Positions 25,869 to 35,694 of a stretch of 64,000 nucleotides of DNA are shown piece by piece (the stretch's first letter is position 1; every line of letters begins with the position of its first letter). Below the pieces are notes generated by a model, which was given only the letters and a program-made list of their open reading frames with translations, was not told the DNA's origin and made no database searches. A program made the translations under genes and the position numbers. The stretch comes from Marifrigoribacter sp965178585 (GTDB taxonomy: Bacteria; Bacteroidota; Bacteroidia; Flavobacteriales; Flavobacteriaceae). The stretch lies in NCBI GenBank assembly GCA_965178585.1, contig OZ238267.1, forward strand, positions 1,798,001 through 1,862,000, read 5' to 3'.

Positions 25869-27068
25869 ATGTCTGAAATTAAGTCACCGTTTACTAAAGA
25901 ACAATTACTTCCTCAAGAGGAAACTCTTGAAATTGCAAAACAAAAAGGTGAATTACATATTGGATTACCTAAAGAAACACACTTCCAAGAAAAAAGAATT
26001 TGTTTAACACCTGATGCTGTTGCTGCAATTGTAGCTAACGACCATCGAGTTTTAGTTGAAAATGGAGCTGGAGAAAAAGCAGGCTTTTCTGATGCAGATT
26101 ATAATGAAGCTGGAGCTGAATTAACTAATGATATAAAAAAAGTTTTTGGATGCCCTATCATATTAAAAGTAGAACCACCTTCTTTTGACGAAATAGATCT
26201 TATCAATCCAAAAACGATATTAATTACAGCACTTCAATTAAAAACAAGAAACAAGGAATATTTTGAAGCTTTAGCTAAAAAGAAAATTACCGCTTTAGCT
26301 TTTGAGTTTATAAAAGATGAAGCTCACAGTTACCCTGCTGTTAAAGCACTTAGCGAAATAGCAGGAACCGCTTCTGTCTTAATCGCTTCAGAATTAATGG
26401 CAAATAACGAACTAAGCAATGGTATGTTATTTGGAAATATAAGTGGCGTCCCTCCTGCTGAAGTTGTTATTATTGGCGCAGGAACTGTTGGAGAATTTGC
26501 AACAAGATCTGCTTTAGGACTAGGTGCTAACGTTAAGGTATTTGATAGCTCTATCACTAGATTAAGAAATTTACAAATTAAAGTAGGGAGACCATTGTTT
26601 ACCTCTACTCTACAGCCAAAATATTTAACGAAAGCGCTTCGTAGATGCGATGTTGCAATTGGAGCTTTAAAAGGCTCTAATAGATCTCCTGTAGTAGTTA
26701 CTGAGGTAATGGTCGAAAAAATGAAAAGAGGCTCTGTTATAATTGATGTGAGTGTGGATATGGGAGGTTGTTTCGAAACTACCGAAATAACTAGTCATGA
26801 TAAGCCCACACAAATCAAACATGGAGTTATTCATTATGGGGTGCCAAATATTCCTGCTAGATATCCTAAAACTGCCTCAATATCAATTAGTAACATTTTT
26901 ACTCCTTATCTTTTAAACATTGCAGAGTCTGGAGGTTTAGAAAATGCTATTCGATTTGACAGTGGTTTAAAAAATGGTTTGTATTTTTACCGTGGAATTT
27001 TAACTAATAAAGCGGTAGCTGATTGGTATGGAATGCCATATAGTGATTTAAATTTATTACTCTTTTAG
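25869..27068 (+). CDS. ald: Alanine dehydrogenase
   Basis: The protein has 399 residues of the alanine dehydrogenase/PNT family. An N-terminal substrate domain (GLPKETHFQEKRICLTPDAV) is followed by the NAD-binding fold (VVIIGAGTVGEFATRSALG, then VKVFDSS) and the domain closing segment DVSVDMGGCFETTE. It interconverts L-alanine with pyruvate and ammonia using NAD. It is longer than the classical 370-residue enzyme because of an N-terminal extension of about 25 residues usual in Bacteroidota. TATATTTG at 25821-25828 is a possible -7 box. The stop is TAG. Confidence 0.88.
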   Translation: MSEIKSPFTKEQLLPQEETLEIAKQKGELHIGLPKETHFQEKRICLTPDAVAAIVANDHRVLVENGAGEKAGFSDADYNEAGAELTNDIKKVFGCPIILKVEPPSFDEIDLINPKTILITALQLKTRNKEYFEALAKKKITALAFEFIKDEAHSYPAVKALSEIAGTASVLIASELMANNELSNGMLFGNISGVPPAEVVIIGAGTVGEFATRSALGLGANVKVFDSSITRLRNLQIKVGRPLFTSTLQPKYLTKALRRCDVAIGALKGSNRSPVVVTEVMVEKMKRGSVIIDVSVDMGGCFETTEITSHDKPTQIKHGVIHYGVPNIPARYPKTASISISNIFTPYLLNIAESGGLENAIRFDSGLKNGLYFYRGILTNKAVADWYGMPYSDLNLLLF

Positions 27069-27115
27069 ATTTTATTTAAATCAACCATTAACAATAATGA
27101 TACCTTAAGTTACAA

Positions 27116-27511
27116 ATGAGTCTTTTAAAACGGTTTGCATTCTATTTTGGCGGATTTGCTATAGGTTTAATTCTTTTATATTTTTTTGTTGGAGGAAGTG
27201 GAGCTTCCTGCGAATTTGACTATGGCCCAAGTTCAAGAACATTAAAAAATATAAGACTAAAAGAACGAAAATTTTCTAACGAATCCTTGAATACTTTAAA
27301 AAAGCATCAATTAGATACTTCAGATATATCATATTCATTAATTAAAGGAAATGTCCTTTTCTCTGAAAGCAATACAAAACTTGATTCTTGTAAAGTTTAT
27401 GTAATAGAATCTCCTCTTAAAGAAGATTCTACTACTAACAAAAAAATGAAATTAACTATCGAGAACTGCAATAATAAAGCTACAGTAGCTAAAATTGTTA
27501 TAAGTAAGTAA
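27116..27511 (+). CDS. Small anchored protein (DUF4258-like), function unknown
   Basis: The protein has 131 residues. An N-terminal membrane helix (about 7-25, FYFGGFAIGLILLYFFVGG) precedes a small periplasmic or cytosolic domain with Cys residues and repeated KLDSCKVYVIE / LTIENC pattern. In other Flavobacteriaceae the gene follows ald and is annotated as DUF4258, which I recall but cannot confirm from motifs. The spacing to ald is 47 bases, so it is probably co-transcribed. Confidence 0.55.
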   Translation: MSLLKRFAFYFGGFAIGLILLYFFVGGSGASCEFDYGPSSRTLKNIRLKERKFSNESLNTLKKHQLDTSDISYSLIKGNVLFSESNTKLDSCKVYVIESPLKEDSTTNKKMKLTIENCNNKATVAKIVISK

Positions 27512-27586
27512 ATTTTTGTCGGTATTACCTATTTTTTTTATTATTCAATGCTACATTTAGCATGCATTAACTTAAAAAATACCATC

Positions 27587-29688
27587 ATGAAACACTTTTT
27601 TTTCATTCTATTTTTTATAACAACATTCTCTATAACATCTCAAAATAACATTACTATATGCTGGGACACCTCACTTTCAATGGAAAATAGAAACATTGAC
27701 AAAGAATTTGAGTTTTTAAATAGTTATTTTATTGAAAATAAAAATATTAAAGCGACAGTAATTTTGTTTTCAAATTCTGTTTTAGAGAAAAACAACTACT
27801 CAATTATTAATAGTGATTGGAGTAAAATAAAAGTTAAGCTATTAAATTCTATCTATGAAGGTGCTACTTCATATAAACAGCTACCTTTAATGACCACAAT
27901 GGGTGATATGCTAATATTTACAGATGGTTTTCAAAACTATAATGAGCCCATCGTAAATTTCAAAAACAATCTTCATATAATCAAGAATATATAAATCAAA
28001 TAATAAAACTAAATAATGGCACTTTTACTAATTTAATAAATACTGATAATCAAAGCATTAGTATCAATAAAACATATTATGGAAAAATTAATTGTCAAAA
28101 TGATATCTATTCAAATATTTCAATTACTATAAAAGATAGTAACATTAAAGCCACAACTAACAATGATGGAACCTATAGAATAATTGCTAAATCTGGAGAT
28201 GTTTTGGAATTCTCCTTTAATGGCAAAAAAATTAAAGAAAAAGAGTTAGGTGAAAATTTAACAAATAACATTTGGCTAGAATTTGATGGTGAGCAATTAG
28301 AAGAAGTATTAATTACTAGCAAAAAGGAAGAAACTACAAAAGATTTGAAGCAAACAGACAAGATAGGTTACGCAGTGCAAACTATAGAACAAAAAGATTT
28401 TGTGTCTACCGCTACAACATTAACAGAAGCACTTGAAAATAAAATTACAGGACTAGAAAAAGGAATAAATGATGATATTAGCCAATCTGTAATTAGGAAT
28501 ATACAAAGCATGTATGGCAACAATAATCCACTTATCGTAATTGATGGTGCGCCTATTGCTGGATCCAATTCAAAAAAAGGAGGTAGAACAGAACTTACAG
28601 ATTTTATAAACATCAATAACATTGCTAATGTAAAAGTTTTAAAAAGCTATGCAGCGACTAATATATATGGCTCAGAAGGATCAAACGGAGTTATACTAAT
28701 AACCACAAAAACGGCTTCTCAACTTCTAGGAAACTCAAGTAATAAAAATACTGCACTTATAAAAGACAATGTTTATAAAGAAAATTTAAAAAAAAATAAA
28801 AACACATTTAAAACCCCATATTTAATTGAAATTGACAGGCAAACTACAGTTACTGATGCATATGGCATATATTTAATTCAAAGAAATAAATATTGGGATA
28901 ATCCCTATTATTTTATAGATATATTTAATTTCTTTTTATCTCACGATAAAGAACTAGCTTACAGAATACTATCTAATGTAATTGAAAAAAACGGTAATTC
29001 AATTATTGCACTCAGGGGAATGATGTTTACATCTACTTTAAACAATAATCATTCACTAGCGTTATTAATTTCTAATACAATCTTAAAGAAATTCCCAGAT
29101 AATACACAGTCATATATGGACGTTGCAATAGCAAACAATAAAGCTGGTAATTATCAAGAAGCTGCAAATATGTACTTAGGTATCATCAACGGAAGTGTAA
29201 ATAACAAGCTAGATTTTTCTGGACTAAAAGGAATTGCTGAAAATGAAATTAGAAACTTGATAAAAACTCATAAGAATGATTTGAATTTAAAGAGGATACC
29301 ACTTAATTACCAAAAAGAAAACAGTTTAGATGTAAGAATTGTATTTAATTGGAATAATCCAGAAGCAGAATTTGAGCTTCAATTTGTAAACCCAAATAAG
29401 CGTTTTTTTAACTGGGAACATACAAGGAACAACCCTGAAAGAACGGAAGATGAACTCAAAAACAAATACACACAAGAACAATTTGAAATTGATGGTGGAG
29501 AGAAAGGAGAATGGATTATTAATGTTAAATATCTAGGAAATAGGACATTATCAAGTAAAACACCTTCATTCTTAAAATATTCCATCCAATACAACTTTGG
29601 AAAACCGAACCAAATAAATAAAGAGTATATGATTCGGTTATACAAAAATGGTCAAAAGGAATTAATCACAAAACTATATACACGTTAA
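27587..29688 (+). pseudogene. Secreted vWA / TonB-plug / TPR protein, frameshifted
   Basis: Signal peptide and vWA domain (from MKHFFFILFF, with MIDAS-like DTSLSM and FTDGFQ) run to TAA 27992-27994. The frame one base back stays open and continues without a stop to 29688. The switch falls around CAAAAAC (27961-27967); one extra A would restore about 700 residues. After the shift come a carboxypeptidase-regulatory-like domain (DGTYRIIAKSGD), a SusC-type plug domain (NPLIVIDGAPI, YGSEGSNGVILITTK), helical repeats resembling TPR (NNKAGNYQEAANMYLGI), and a C-terminal beta domain like DUF2135. No beta-barrel follows the plug. A deletion or base-call error is likely. Function unknown. Confidence 0.7.
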
Positions 29689-30861
29689 CTAAACTTTTCT
29701 ACGTTTTTTTTCTTTTTTAAGCAAAGATAGCTCTCTACTCGTTTGACCAGCAACTGATGTGTTTTCCTCTGCACGTCTAATTAAGTATGGCATCACATCT
29801 TTTACAGGTCCAAATGGGATGTATTTCGCAACATTATAACCCAATACTCCTAAATTAAAAGAAATGTGGTCGCTCATACCATATAATTGTCCAAACCATA
29901 CCCTTGGGTCATCTATTGCAATATTTTTATCCTTCATTAAACTCATTGCAAAATATGTGCTTTCCTCATTATGTGTACCCACAAAAAGCTCAATATCATC
30001 CAGATTATCTAAAATGTAATTTAAAACCTCGTTAAAACATTTGTCTGTTTCTTCTTTGCTACTGCACATTGGTGTTTTATAACCTTTTTCTTCAGCTCTT
30101 TCATTTTCTTTTTCTAAATAGGCTCCTCTAACAATTTTATAGCCAATTTTATATCCTCCAGCTTTTGCTTTTCTATGTTCTTCTTTTAAATAATCCAATC
30201 GATCCCAACGATAGCATTGAAGCGTATTAAATACTACAGCACGTTCTTTATTGTATTTTACCATTAATTCTTCACAAAGCTGATCGGCTGCATCCTGCAT
30301 CCAAGATTCTTCAGAGTCTATCAATAACGTAATATTGGCTTTTGATGCAGCTGAACTTGCGTCATCAAATCTTTTTACAACCCTTTCCCATTCTTTTACT
30401 TCATCTTCAGAAAGCTCTATATTTTCTGTAATTTTCTGAAACAATTCAAAACGGCCAAAACCAGTTGGTTTAAAAACAGAAAAAGGCATTGCTTTTTTTG
30501 TCTTTGAAAACTCTGTTAATTCTAATACTTTTTTTAGTGAAGCATCTAATTGATCTTTTCCTTCTTTACCTTCCACAGAATAATCTAAAACAGAACTAAC
30601 TCCTGTTTCATACAATTTATCAACAACTGGCATACAATCCTCTTCATTTACCCCACCACAGAAATGGTCGAAAACTGTATACCTAATTAATCCTTCAACA
30701 GGTAAATGCACATTTAATGCAAATTTTGTAACAGCTGTACCAATTTTTACTAAAGGTTCGTTTGCTATCATTTTAAATAGAAAATAAGCTCTTTCTAATT
30801 GAGAATCGCTTTTAAGCTTAAAAGCAATCTCTGTATTGTCAAATGTTGAGTTTGTTGCCAT
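29689..30861 (-). CDS. Proline dehydrogenase
   Basis: The protein has 390 residues with the PutA/PRODH TIM-barrel pattern. VFDHFCGG and YSVEGKEG lead to ITLLIDSEESWMQDAADQL, KIGYKIVRGAYLEKE (FAD/substrate site), VGTHNEEST and the late YLIRRAEENTSVAGQ, the signature that binds the proline carboxylate. It oxidises proline to pyrroline-5-carboxylate with FAD, at the membrane face. It is a stand-alone PRODH without the P5C dehydrogenase domain. It is divergent from aroB, with 225 bases between. The stop (TAG) sits directly against the end of the frameshifted vWA gene. Confidence 0.93.
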   Translation of the reverse strand: MATNSTFDNTEIAFKLKSDSQLERAYFLFKMIANEPLVKIGTAVTKFALNVHLPVEGLIRYTVFDHFCGGVNEEDCMPVVDKLYETGVSSVLDYSVEGKEGKDQLDASLKKVLELTEFSKTKKAMPFSVFKPTGFGRFELFQKITENIELSEDEVKEWERVVKRFDDASSAASKANITLLIDSEESWMQDAADQLCEELMVKYNKERAVVFNTLQCYRWDRLDYLKEEHRKAKAGGYKIGYKIVRGAYLEKENERAEEKGYKTPMCSSKEETDKCFNEVLNYILDNLDDIELFVGTHNEESTYFAMSLMKDKNIAIDDPRVWFGQLYGMSDHISFNLGVLGYNVAKYIPFGPVKDVMPYLIRRAEENTSVAGQTSRELSLLKKEKKRRKV

Positions 30862-31086
30862 AGTAATATAGTTTATAAATATTATTGCAATAAGAAGTAA
30901 ACTATTTCCAAGTAAAAAATCAAAAATCTTACTCGTAATTTAGTTTTAATATATTCTATACCAAAGGTAACGAATTTTGCTTTTTTCTAATTTAGAAATC
31001 AGATTTATTATGATAAATTTATTCATTTAAATTAGATAGTTATTTAATCATTTTATCAATAGATTTGACAATTAATTATTGAGTAA

Positions 31087-32160
31087 ATGAAACAAATAAT
31101 AAAAAAGAAGGGTTCGGTTTTCTGCAGCTCTAATAACTGGATTTCTCTTAATAATAAAATTGAAGAGTTAAATCCATCAAAAATTTTCATTTTAGTGGAT
31201 ACAAATACTGAAAAGTACTGCCTTCCGCTTTTTTTAAATAAAAAAACTTTCAATAATACTTTTGAAATTCTAAATATACCTGATGGTGAAATAAATAAGA
31301 ATATAACAACCTGCTCTATTCTTTGGGAAAGACTTTCTGAATTTAAAGCTGACAGAAATTGTTTGATCATAAATTTAGGTGGCGGAGTTATAACAGATCT
31401 AGGTGGCTTCGTAGCTTCTACATTTAAAAGAGGGGTTTGTTTTATAAACATTCCCACAACCCTACTCGCTATGGTTGACGCTTCTGTAGGTGGGAAAAAC
31501 GGTGTTGATTTAGGCTTACTCAAAAACCAAATTGGAATCATCAATAATCCCGAAATGGTACTAGTTGATATCGATTTTTTAAAAACACTTCCAAAGAATC
31601 AAATTGATTCTGGATTTGCAGAAATGCTAAAACACGGCCTAATCCACTCAAAAAGTTATTGGGATAAATTAAAAGTTTTTAATGAATTTAACACTAAGCA
31701 AATTGAGGATTTAATTTGGGAATCAATTTTAATAAAAAATGAAGTTATTACAGCTGATCCTTTCGAAAAAAACTTAAGAAAAACATTAAACTACGGACAC
31801 ACATTAGGTCATGCAATAGAATCTTATAGTTTAGGTAATAATGAATTCCCTTCATTATTACACGGAGAAGCCATAGCTATTGGCATGATATTATCTACTT
31901 ATATTTCAAACAAGAAATTAGGTTTCCCTGAGGCGGTACTAATTGACATTAGCGAGCATATCAATAAAATGTTTACTAAAGTATTTTTCGAAAAAGAAGA
32001 AATAAATTCCATTATAGAGTTATTAATTTTTGACAAAAAAAACAAAAATGGCAAAGTGCTATTTGTTTTATTAAATGATATTGGAAAACATCAAATTGAT
32101 TGCGAGGTCTCTAATCAATTGATTTTTGAAGCTTTTGATTATTATATCAATTTAAAATAA
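31087..32160 (+). CDS. aroB: 3-dehydroquinate synthase
   Basis: The protein has 357 residues, normal for AroB. The NAD-binding GGGVITDLGGFVAS, the PTTLLAMVDASVGGKNGVD segment and the metal-binding GHTLGHAIE and HGEAIAIGM motifs are all present. It converts DAHP to 3-dehydroquinate in the shikimate pathway. Pairing with divergent proline dehydrogenase is common in this family. It ends at a strong bidirectional terminator. Confidence 0.95.
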   Translation: MKQIIKKKGSVFCSSNNWISLNNKIEELNPSKIFILVDTNTEKYCLPLFLNKKTFNNTFEILNIPDGEINKNITTCSILWERLSEFKADRNCLIINLGGGVITDLGGFVASTFKRGVCFINIPTTLLAMVDASVGGKNGVDLGLLKNQIGIINNPEMVLVDIDFLKTLPKNQIDSGFAEMLKHGLIHSKSYWDKLKVFNEFNTKQIEDLIWESILIKNEVITADPFEKNLRKTLNYGHTLGHAIESYSLGNNEFPSLLHGEAIAIGMILSTYISNKKLGFPEAVLIDISEHINKMFTKVFFEKEEINSIIELLIFDKKNKNGKVLFVLLNDIGKHQIDCEVSNQLIFEAFDYYINLK

Positions 32161-32166
32161 AAAAAA

Positions 32167-32193
32167 CCTCTTGCAAAACAAGAGGCTTTTTTT
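32167..32193. terminator. Bidirectional terminator between aroB and the Lrp/AsnC gene
   Basis: CCTCTTG (32167-32173) pairs with CAAGAGG (32179-32185). A run of A lies upstream and seven T downstream. Confidence 0.88.
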
Positions 32194-32209
32194 ATTCATT
32201 GAACTTTTT

Positions 32210-32689
32210 TTAAAACTCTTTAAAAATCGAATGCATTAAACGCTTTTTATCATTAATACTTTCCTCTAACGATATCATAGTTTCAGTTCTTGTAACACCA
32301 TCAATATCATCCAAAAGATATATGATATTTTTTGCCTGATTGGTATCTTTTGCTCTTATTTTACAAAAAATATTAAATTTTCCTGTAGTCACGTGAGCTA
32401 CTGTCACAAAAGGTATCTCGCTAATTCTCTCTAGCACAAATTGAGTTTGAGAAGTCTTATTTAAAAATACTCCTACATAAGCAATAAACGAATAACCTAA
32501 TTTCTTATAATCAATAGTTAAAGAAGAGCCTGTTATAAGCTTCACTTCTTCCATTTTTCTAACTCTTACATGAACAGTTCCTGCTGAAATATCTAATTTT
32601 TTTGCAATATCTGTGAAAGGAGTTCTAGTGTTTTCAATCAACATATCAAGAATCTTGTGATCTGTATCGTCTAATTTAAATTTTCCCAT
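32210..32689 (-). CDS. Lrp/AsnC-family transcriptional regulator
   Basis: The protein has 159 residues. An N-terminal winged helix-turn-helix (LDDTDHKILDMLIENTRTPF, KKLDISAGTVHVRVRKME) precedes a RAM/AsnC ligand domain (about 65-150, with AHVTTGKFNIFCKIRA and IDGVTRTETMISLEE). It binds DNA and senses amino acids in known relatives. The neighbourhood (proline dehydrogenase, ald) fits amino-acid control, but its targets cannot be read from the sequence. Confidence 0.92.
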   Translation of the reverse strand: MGKFKLDDTDHKILDMLIENTRTPFTDIAKKLDISAGTVHVRVRKMEEVKLITGSSLTIDYKKLGYSFIAYVGVFLNKTSQTQFVLERISEIPFVTVAHVTTGKFNIFCKIRAKDTNQAKNIIYLLDDIDGVTRTETMISLEESINDKKRLMHSIFKEF

Positions 32690-32730
32690 TTTAGTATTAT
32701 CTAATTTTATTGCAAATTTACTAAGTAATA

Positions 32731-33900
32731 CTAGAATAAGAAATTATTTTCATCAAAATATATCAAAGATTTATCATTTTCATTATTAATAATCGAAACA
32801 TTTTGCCCAATTTCTATATTATTTTGTGAATTTACTAATATTTTTGACTTATTTCCATCTTTTTCTACATGTCCATAAAAATTATTCAACTCTCCTATTT
32901 TCTCAATTTTTGGAATAAATTTTATTTTTCCATTTTCTAATAATTCTGTAAACTGAATAGCTATAGATGTAGGTTTCATTTCATTATTGATTAATACATT
33001 CCTTAAAATATAATCTTGATAGTTTTTTTTGTTTTCAGGAATTGAAAAGTAATCTTTAAAATTATTCTCTCTTTCTTTATTTTTCATAAACCCAAATAAT
33101 GATAATAAAGCATAAAAAACATACTCTCTTGTTTTTTCTCTTAGATAATCTTGCTTAAACTGTCCAGCCTCAAATAAAATAACAGGTACCCCCTTCATCT
33201 GAAAGGCATCACCAAAGCAGTTTGAATTGAATGAATCATCGTATCTTCCAATTTGCCCAGGTAAGTATTTCTGCAAATAAGTATTCATACCAACAATCAT
33301 TTCCATTGCAATTTCTCTAGATTTAGTAACATCTCTAGCTTTATTTGCTGAAGGTGATAGAAATGAAATTGTAGCAGGTTTGCTAGTATTTAATCCAAAA
33401 ATTGTTCGCTGACCATGTAAATTAAGACACAAATCTGGTTTTACATCATTAAATGCTTTCATTAATATTACACTCTCATTTTGAGTTAAATCACGAGCAT
33501 CTCTGTTTAAATCAACATCGTTTGCGTTATTTCTTGTGTAGAGATGCGCTCCGTCAGGATTTAAGATTGGTATAACGTACAATGTGAATTTATAATAAAA
33601 ACTCTTTAAACCGTCCTTAAAACCGTCTTTTTGGGTGATAAATTTTAAAAAATCAAAGATTGATTTAGTGGTTGTAGATTCATTACCATGCATTTGTGAC
33701 CATGCAAGAACTTTTCTTTTTCCCGTTCCAATTTTTAAAACAGGAATTTCTTTTCCTAATTCTGAAACACCAAGTACAGAAATTTCATACTTATTTTTAT
33801 AATATTCTAGTAGTGGTTTTATATGCTCTAAAGTGATATAACGGCCATCTATTTTTGATTCAAAATTATTGGAATACCAAGCTTCAATTTTCATACTCAT
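32731..33900 (-). CDS. M14-family metallocarboxypeptidase
   Basis: The protein has 389 residues. Zinc ligands are visible in QMHGNESTTT (HxxE) and LCLNLHGQRT. LNPDGAHLYTRNNANDVDLNRD is the classic M14 substrate-binding stretch with Asn-Arg, and the catalytic Glu is probably in VILFEAGQF. No signal peptide is seen, so it is probably cytoplasmic. An alternative ATG two codons in (33894) is equally plausible. A C-terminal region of about 110 residues after the peptidase domain has no recognised motif. It lies just upstream of the Lrp gene on the same strand, 41 bases away. Confidence 0.87.
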   Translation of the reverse strand: MSMKIEAWYSNNFESKIDGRYITLEHIKPLLEYYKNKYEISVLGVSELGKEIPVLKIGTGKRKVLAWSQMHGNESTTTKSIFDFLKFITQKDGFKDGLKSFYYKFTLYVIPILNPDGAHLYTRNNANDVDLNRDARDLTQNESVILMKAFNDVKPDLCLNLHGQRTIFGLNTSKPATISFLSPSANKARDVTKSREIAMEMIVGMNTYLQKYLPGQIGRYDDSFNSNCFGDAFQMKGVPVILFEAGQFKQDYLREKTREYVFYALLSLFGFMKNKERENNFKDYFSIPENKKNYQDYILRNVLINNEMKPTSIAIQFTELLENGKIKFIPKIEKIGELNNFYGHVEKDGNKSKILVNSQNNIEIGQNVSIINNENDKSLIYFDENNFLF

Positions 33901-34125
33901 ATTTGTTGCCCAACAAAGGTAATCATTGCTTTGTTTACAATTGTAACCAAGCTGTTTGACGTATTTTGTTTAGTTTAATAAACAAAATATCTGCAGATTA
34001 ATAAAAGTTTTTGTAAAAAACACAATTAAATCAATATTAATACATTAAATTCTTATTTTCAGAACTTTAAATGATTTTAAATAAAGCTTTAGTTTATGCT
34101 TTTATTACATGTTATAACTATATTT

Positions 34126-34155
34126 TTGTAATTAATTATTATTCTACTACATTTG
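34126..34155 (+). promoter_or_regulatory. Putative promoter of the HTH regulator gene
   Basis: TTG (34126-34128) and TACATTTG (34148-34155), spaced 19 bases, fit the Bacteroidota -33/-7 consensus well. The ATG follows at 34187. This is the only clear feature in the longest gene-free stretch (33901-34186), which is otherwise plain AT-rich DNA. Confidence 0.55.
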
Positions 34156-34186
34156 TAAACACATTTAAAACAAGCTACACTTTACT

Positions 34187-34606
34187 ATGGTAAACAGTTC
34201 AGATTTTGGAAATAGACTTCAAAAAATCCTTGATTTTTACAGTATTTCTGCTACAGAATTGTCTAATCAAATCAGTTTTAATAGGTCTACTATTTCCCAC
34301 CTCCTATCCGGAAGAAATAAACCTAGTTTAGATTTTGTAATGAAGGTTCTTCAAAAATTTCCTGAGGTAGAATTGTATTGGTTATTAAATGGAAAAGGAT
34401 CATTTCCGAATACAAAAAGTAATAATCCAAAAGCTCCTACTTCAAATAACAAGCAAGAAGAAAAAGCACTTCCTCTAAAAAAAGAAATAAACTTAGAATT
34501 AAAAGATTCTCAACCAAAATCATTTTCAGATAAATTTGATGATAAGAACGTAGACAGAATAGTGATTTTCTTTAAGGACGGAAGTTTTAAATCTTATAAA
34601 AATTAA
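34187..34606 (+). CDS. HTH (XRE-type) transcriptional regulator
   Basis: The protein has 139 residues. An XRE-type helix-turn-helix occupies about 5-65 (NRLQKILDFYSISATELSNQ, RSTISHLLSGRNKPSLDFVM), with the usual GRNKPSLDF recognition-helix edge and a conserved ELYWLLNGKGSF extension. A disordered Asn/Lys-rich linker leads to a short C-terminal motif RIVIFFKDGSFKSY. This layout recurs in Flavobacteriaceae. Target genes are unknown. Confidence 0.85.
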   Translation: MVNSSDFGNRLQKILDFYSISATELSNQISFNRSTISHLLSGRNKPSLDFVMKVLQKFPEVELYWLLNGKGSFPNTKSNNPKAPTSNNKQEEKALPLKKEINLELKDSQPKSFSDKFDDKNVDRIVIFFKDGSFKSYKN

Positions 34607-34649
34607 AATATTTCACTTTTAATTCGGATTTTCGCATTAAAATTAAACT

Positions 34650-35018
34650 ATGCGATTTCTTTTTGGATTCATATTATTAACTTTTACTAGTTGTTATCAA
34701 CCAGAGCGTAACTGTCAAGACTTTAAATCAGGAACTTTTGAATATGAAGCTTTAGTAGGCACCGAAGTACTTACCACTATTTTTACACGAAATGATACCT
34801 TAGAAATTGATTTTTTTAAAGGAAAAAGCGACACCTCATCTATTAGATGGATTAATGATTGCGAGTATATTGTTCAAAAAGTGAATCCTAAGAATATGGC
34901 GGAAGAAAAAGCGATCCATATGAAAATACTAACTACCAATGGTGACGAATATGTTTTTGAGTACAATATTGTAGGTGACACTAAAAAACAAAAAGGAACT
35001 GCTAAAAAGATAAACTAA
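34650..35018 (+). CDS. Small flavobacterial lipoprotein (often misnamed DNA topoisomerase IV)
   Basis: The protein has 122 residues. Its lipoprotein signal is MRFLFGFILLTFTSC, and a small beta-rich domain follows (SGTFEYEALVGTE, IRWINDCEYIVQK, YVFEYNIVGDTKK). Homologues in databases are, from memory, frequently called DNA topoisomerase IV, a name carried over from neighbouring parC/parE; the protein has no topoisomerase feature. Its TAA overlaps the trmL ATG (TAATG), indicating coupling. Confidence 0.65.
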   Translation: MRFLFGFILLTFTSCYQPERNCQDFKSGTFEYEALVGTEVLTTIFTRNDTLEIDFFKGKSDTSSIRWINDCEYIVQKVNPKNMAEEKAIHMKILTTNGDEYVFEYNIVGDTKKQKGTAKKIN

Positions 35019-35470
35019 TGCCGTTAAACATCGTACTTGTTGAGCCAGAAATACACACCAATACAGGTAATATCGGCCGATTGAGTTTAGCATCTGGGTC
35101 TAATTTGCACTTAATTAAACCTTTTGGGTTCGAATTAAGTGATTCTAGGTTAAAACGAGCAGGTTTAGATTACTGGAAACATATATCACTTTTCATCTAT
35201 GAAGATTTTAATGATTTTATAGACAAAAACAAGGATGGAGATTTGGTTTTTCTATCAAGTCATGGAAACAAAACTTATTGGGATATAAATTTTACAGAAA
35301 ACATGTTTTTAATTTTTGGAAAAGAATCAAAAGGATTGTCCAATGAAATTTTAAAAAACTATCAAGACAAAACTTATAAAATCCCACTTTTCAGTGATAA
35401 AGTTAGAAGTATCAATCTTGCAAATGCAGTCAGTGTAGTTGTTTATGAAGGTATAAGAAATACATTATGA
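35018..35470 (+). CDS. trmL: tRNA (cytidine(34)-2'-O)-methyltransferase TrmL
   Basis: This 150-residue SPOUT methyltransferase has standard motifs: VLVEPEIHTNTGNIGRL near the start, HLIKPFGFEL, LIFGKESKGLSNEI and the knot-forming PLFSDKVRSINLANAVSVVVYE. It methylates the wobble base of certain leucine tRNAs. It overlaps both neighbours (TAATG before, ATGA after), so the three genes form one translational unit. The stop is TGA, formed by the ATGA overlap. Confidence 0.93.
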   Translation: MPLNIVLVEPEIHTNTGNIGRLSLASGSNLHLIKPFGFELSDSRLKRAGLDYWKHISLFIYEDFNDFIDKNKDGDLVFLSSHGNKTYWDINFTENMFLIFGKESKGLSNEILKNYQDKTYKIPLFSDKVRSINLANAVSVVVYEGIRNTL

Positions 35471-35688
35471 AACAAGAACAACCCAACAATCCTCTTCACG
35501 GAATAACATTAAAAGCTATTCTAGAACACCTAGTTGATACATATGGCTGGCATGAATTAGGTGGGAAGATTAAAATTAATAGTTTTAACACCAACCCCAC
35601 AATAAAATCAAGTCTTACTTTTTTAAGAAAAACACCGTGGGCAAGAGAAAAAGTTGAACGATTGTATTTAAAATCACTTAAAAAATAG
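35467..35688 (+). CDS. VF530/DUF2132 family small DNA-binding-like protein
   Basis: The protein has 73 residues. It has the VF530 signature: NPLHGITLKAILEHLV, GWHELGGKIKINSF and SLTFLRKTPWAREKVE. Structures of the family show a compact helical fold thought to bind DNA, but the cellular role is unproven. It is coupled to trmL by ATGA and converges on mscL. Confidence 0.9.
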   Translation: MKQEQPNNPLHGITLKAILEHLVDTYGWHELGGKIKINSFNTNPTIKSSLTFLRKTPWAREKVERLYLKSLKK

Positions 35689-35694
35689 AAGTAA

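Noticed and set aside
34650..35018. Topoisomerase IV subunit, the name that homologues often carry
   Set aside because: The product is a 122-residue lipoprotein with no topoisomerase motif; the true parC and parE lie a few genes away.
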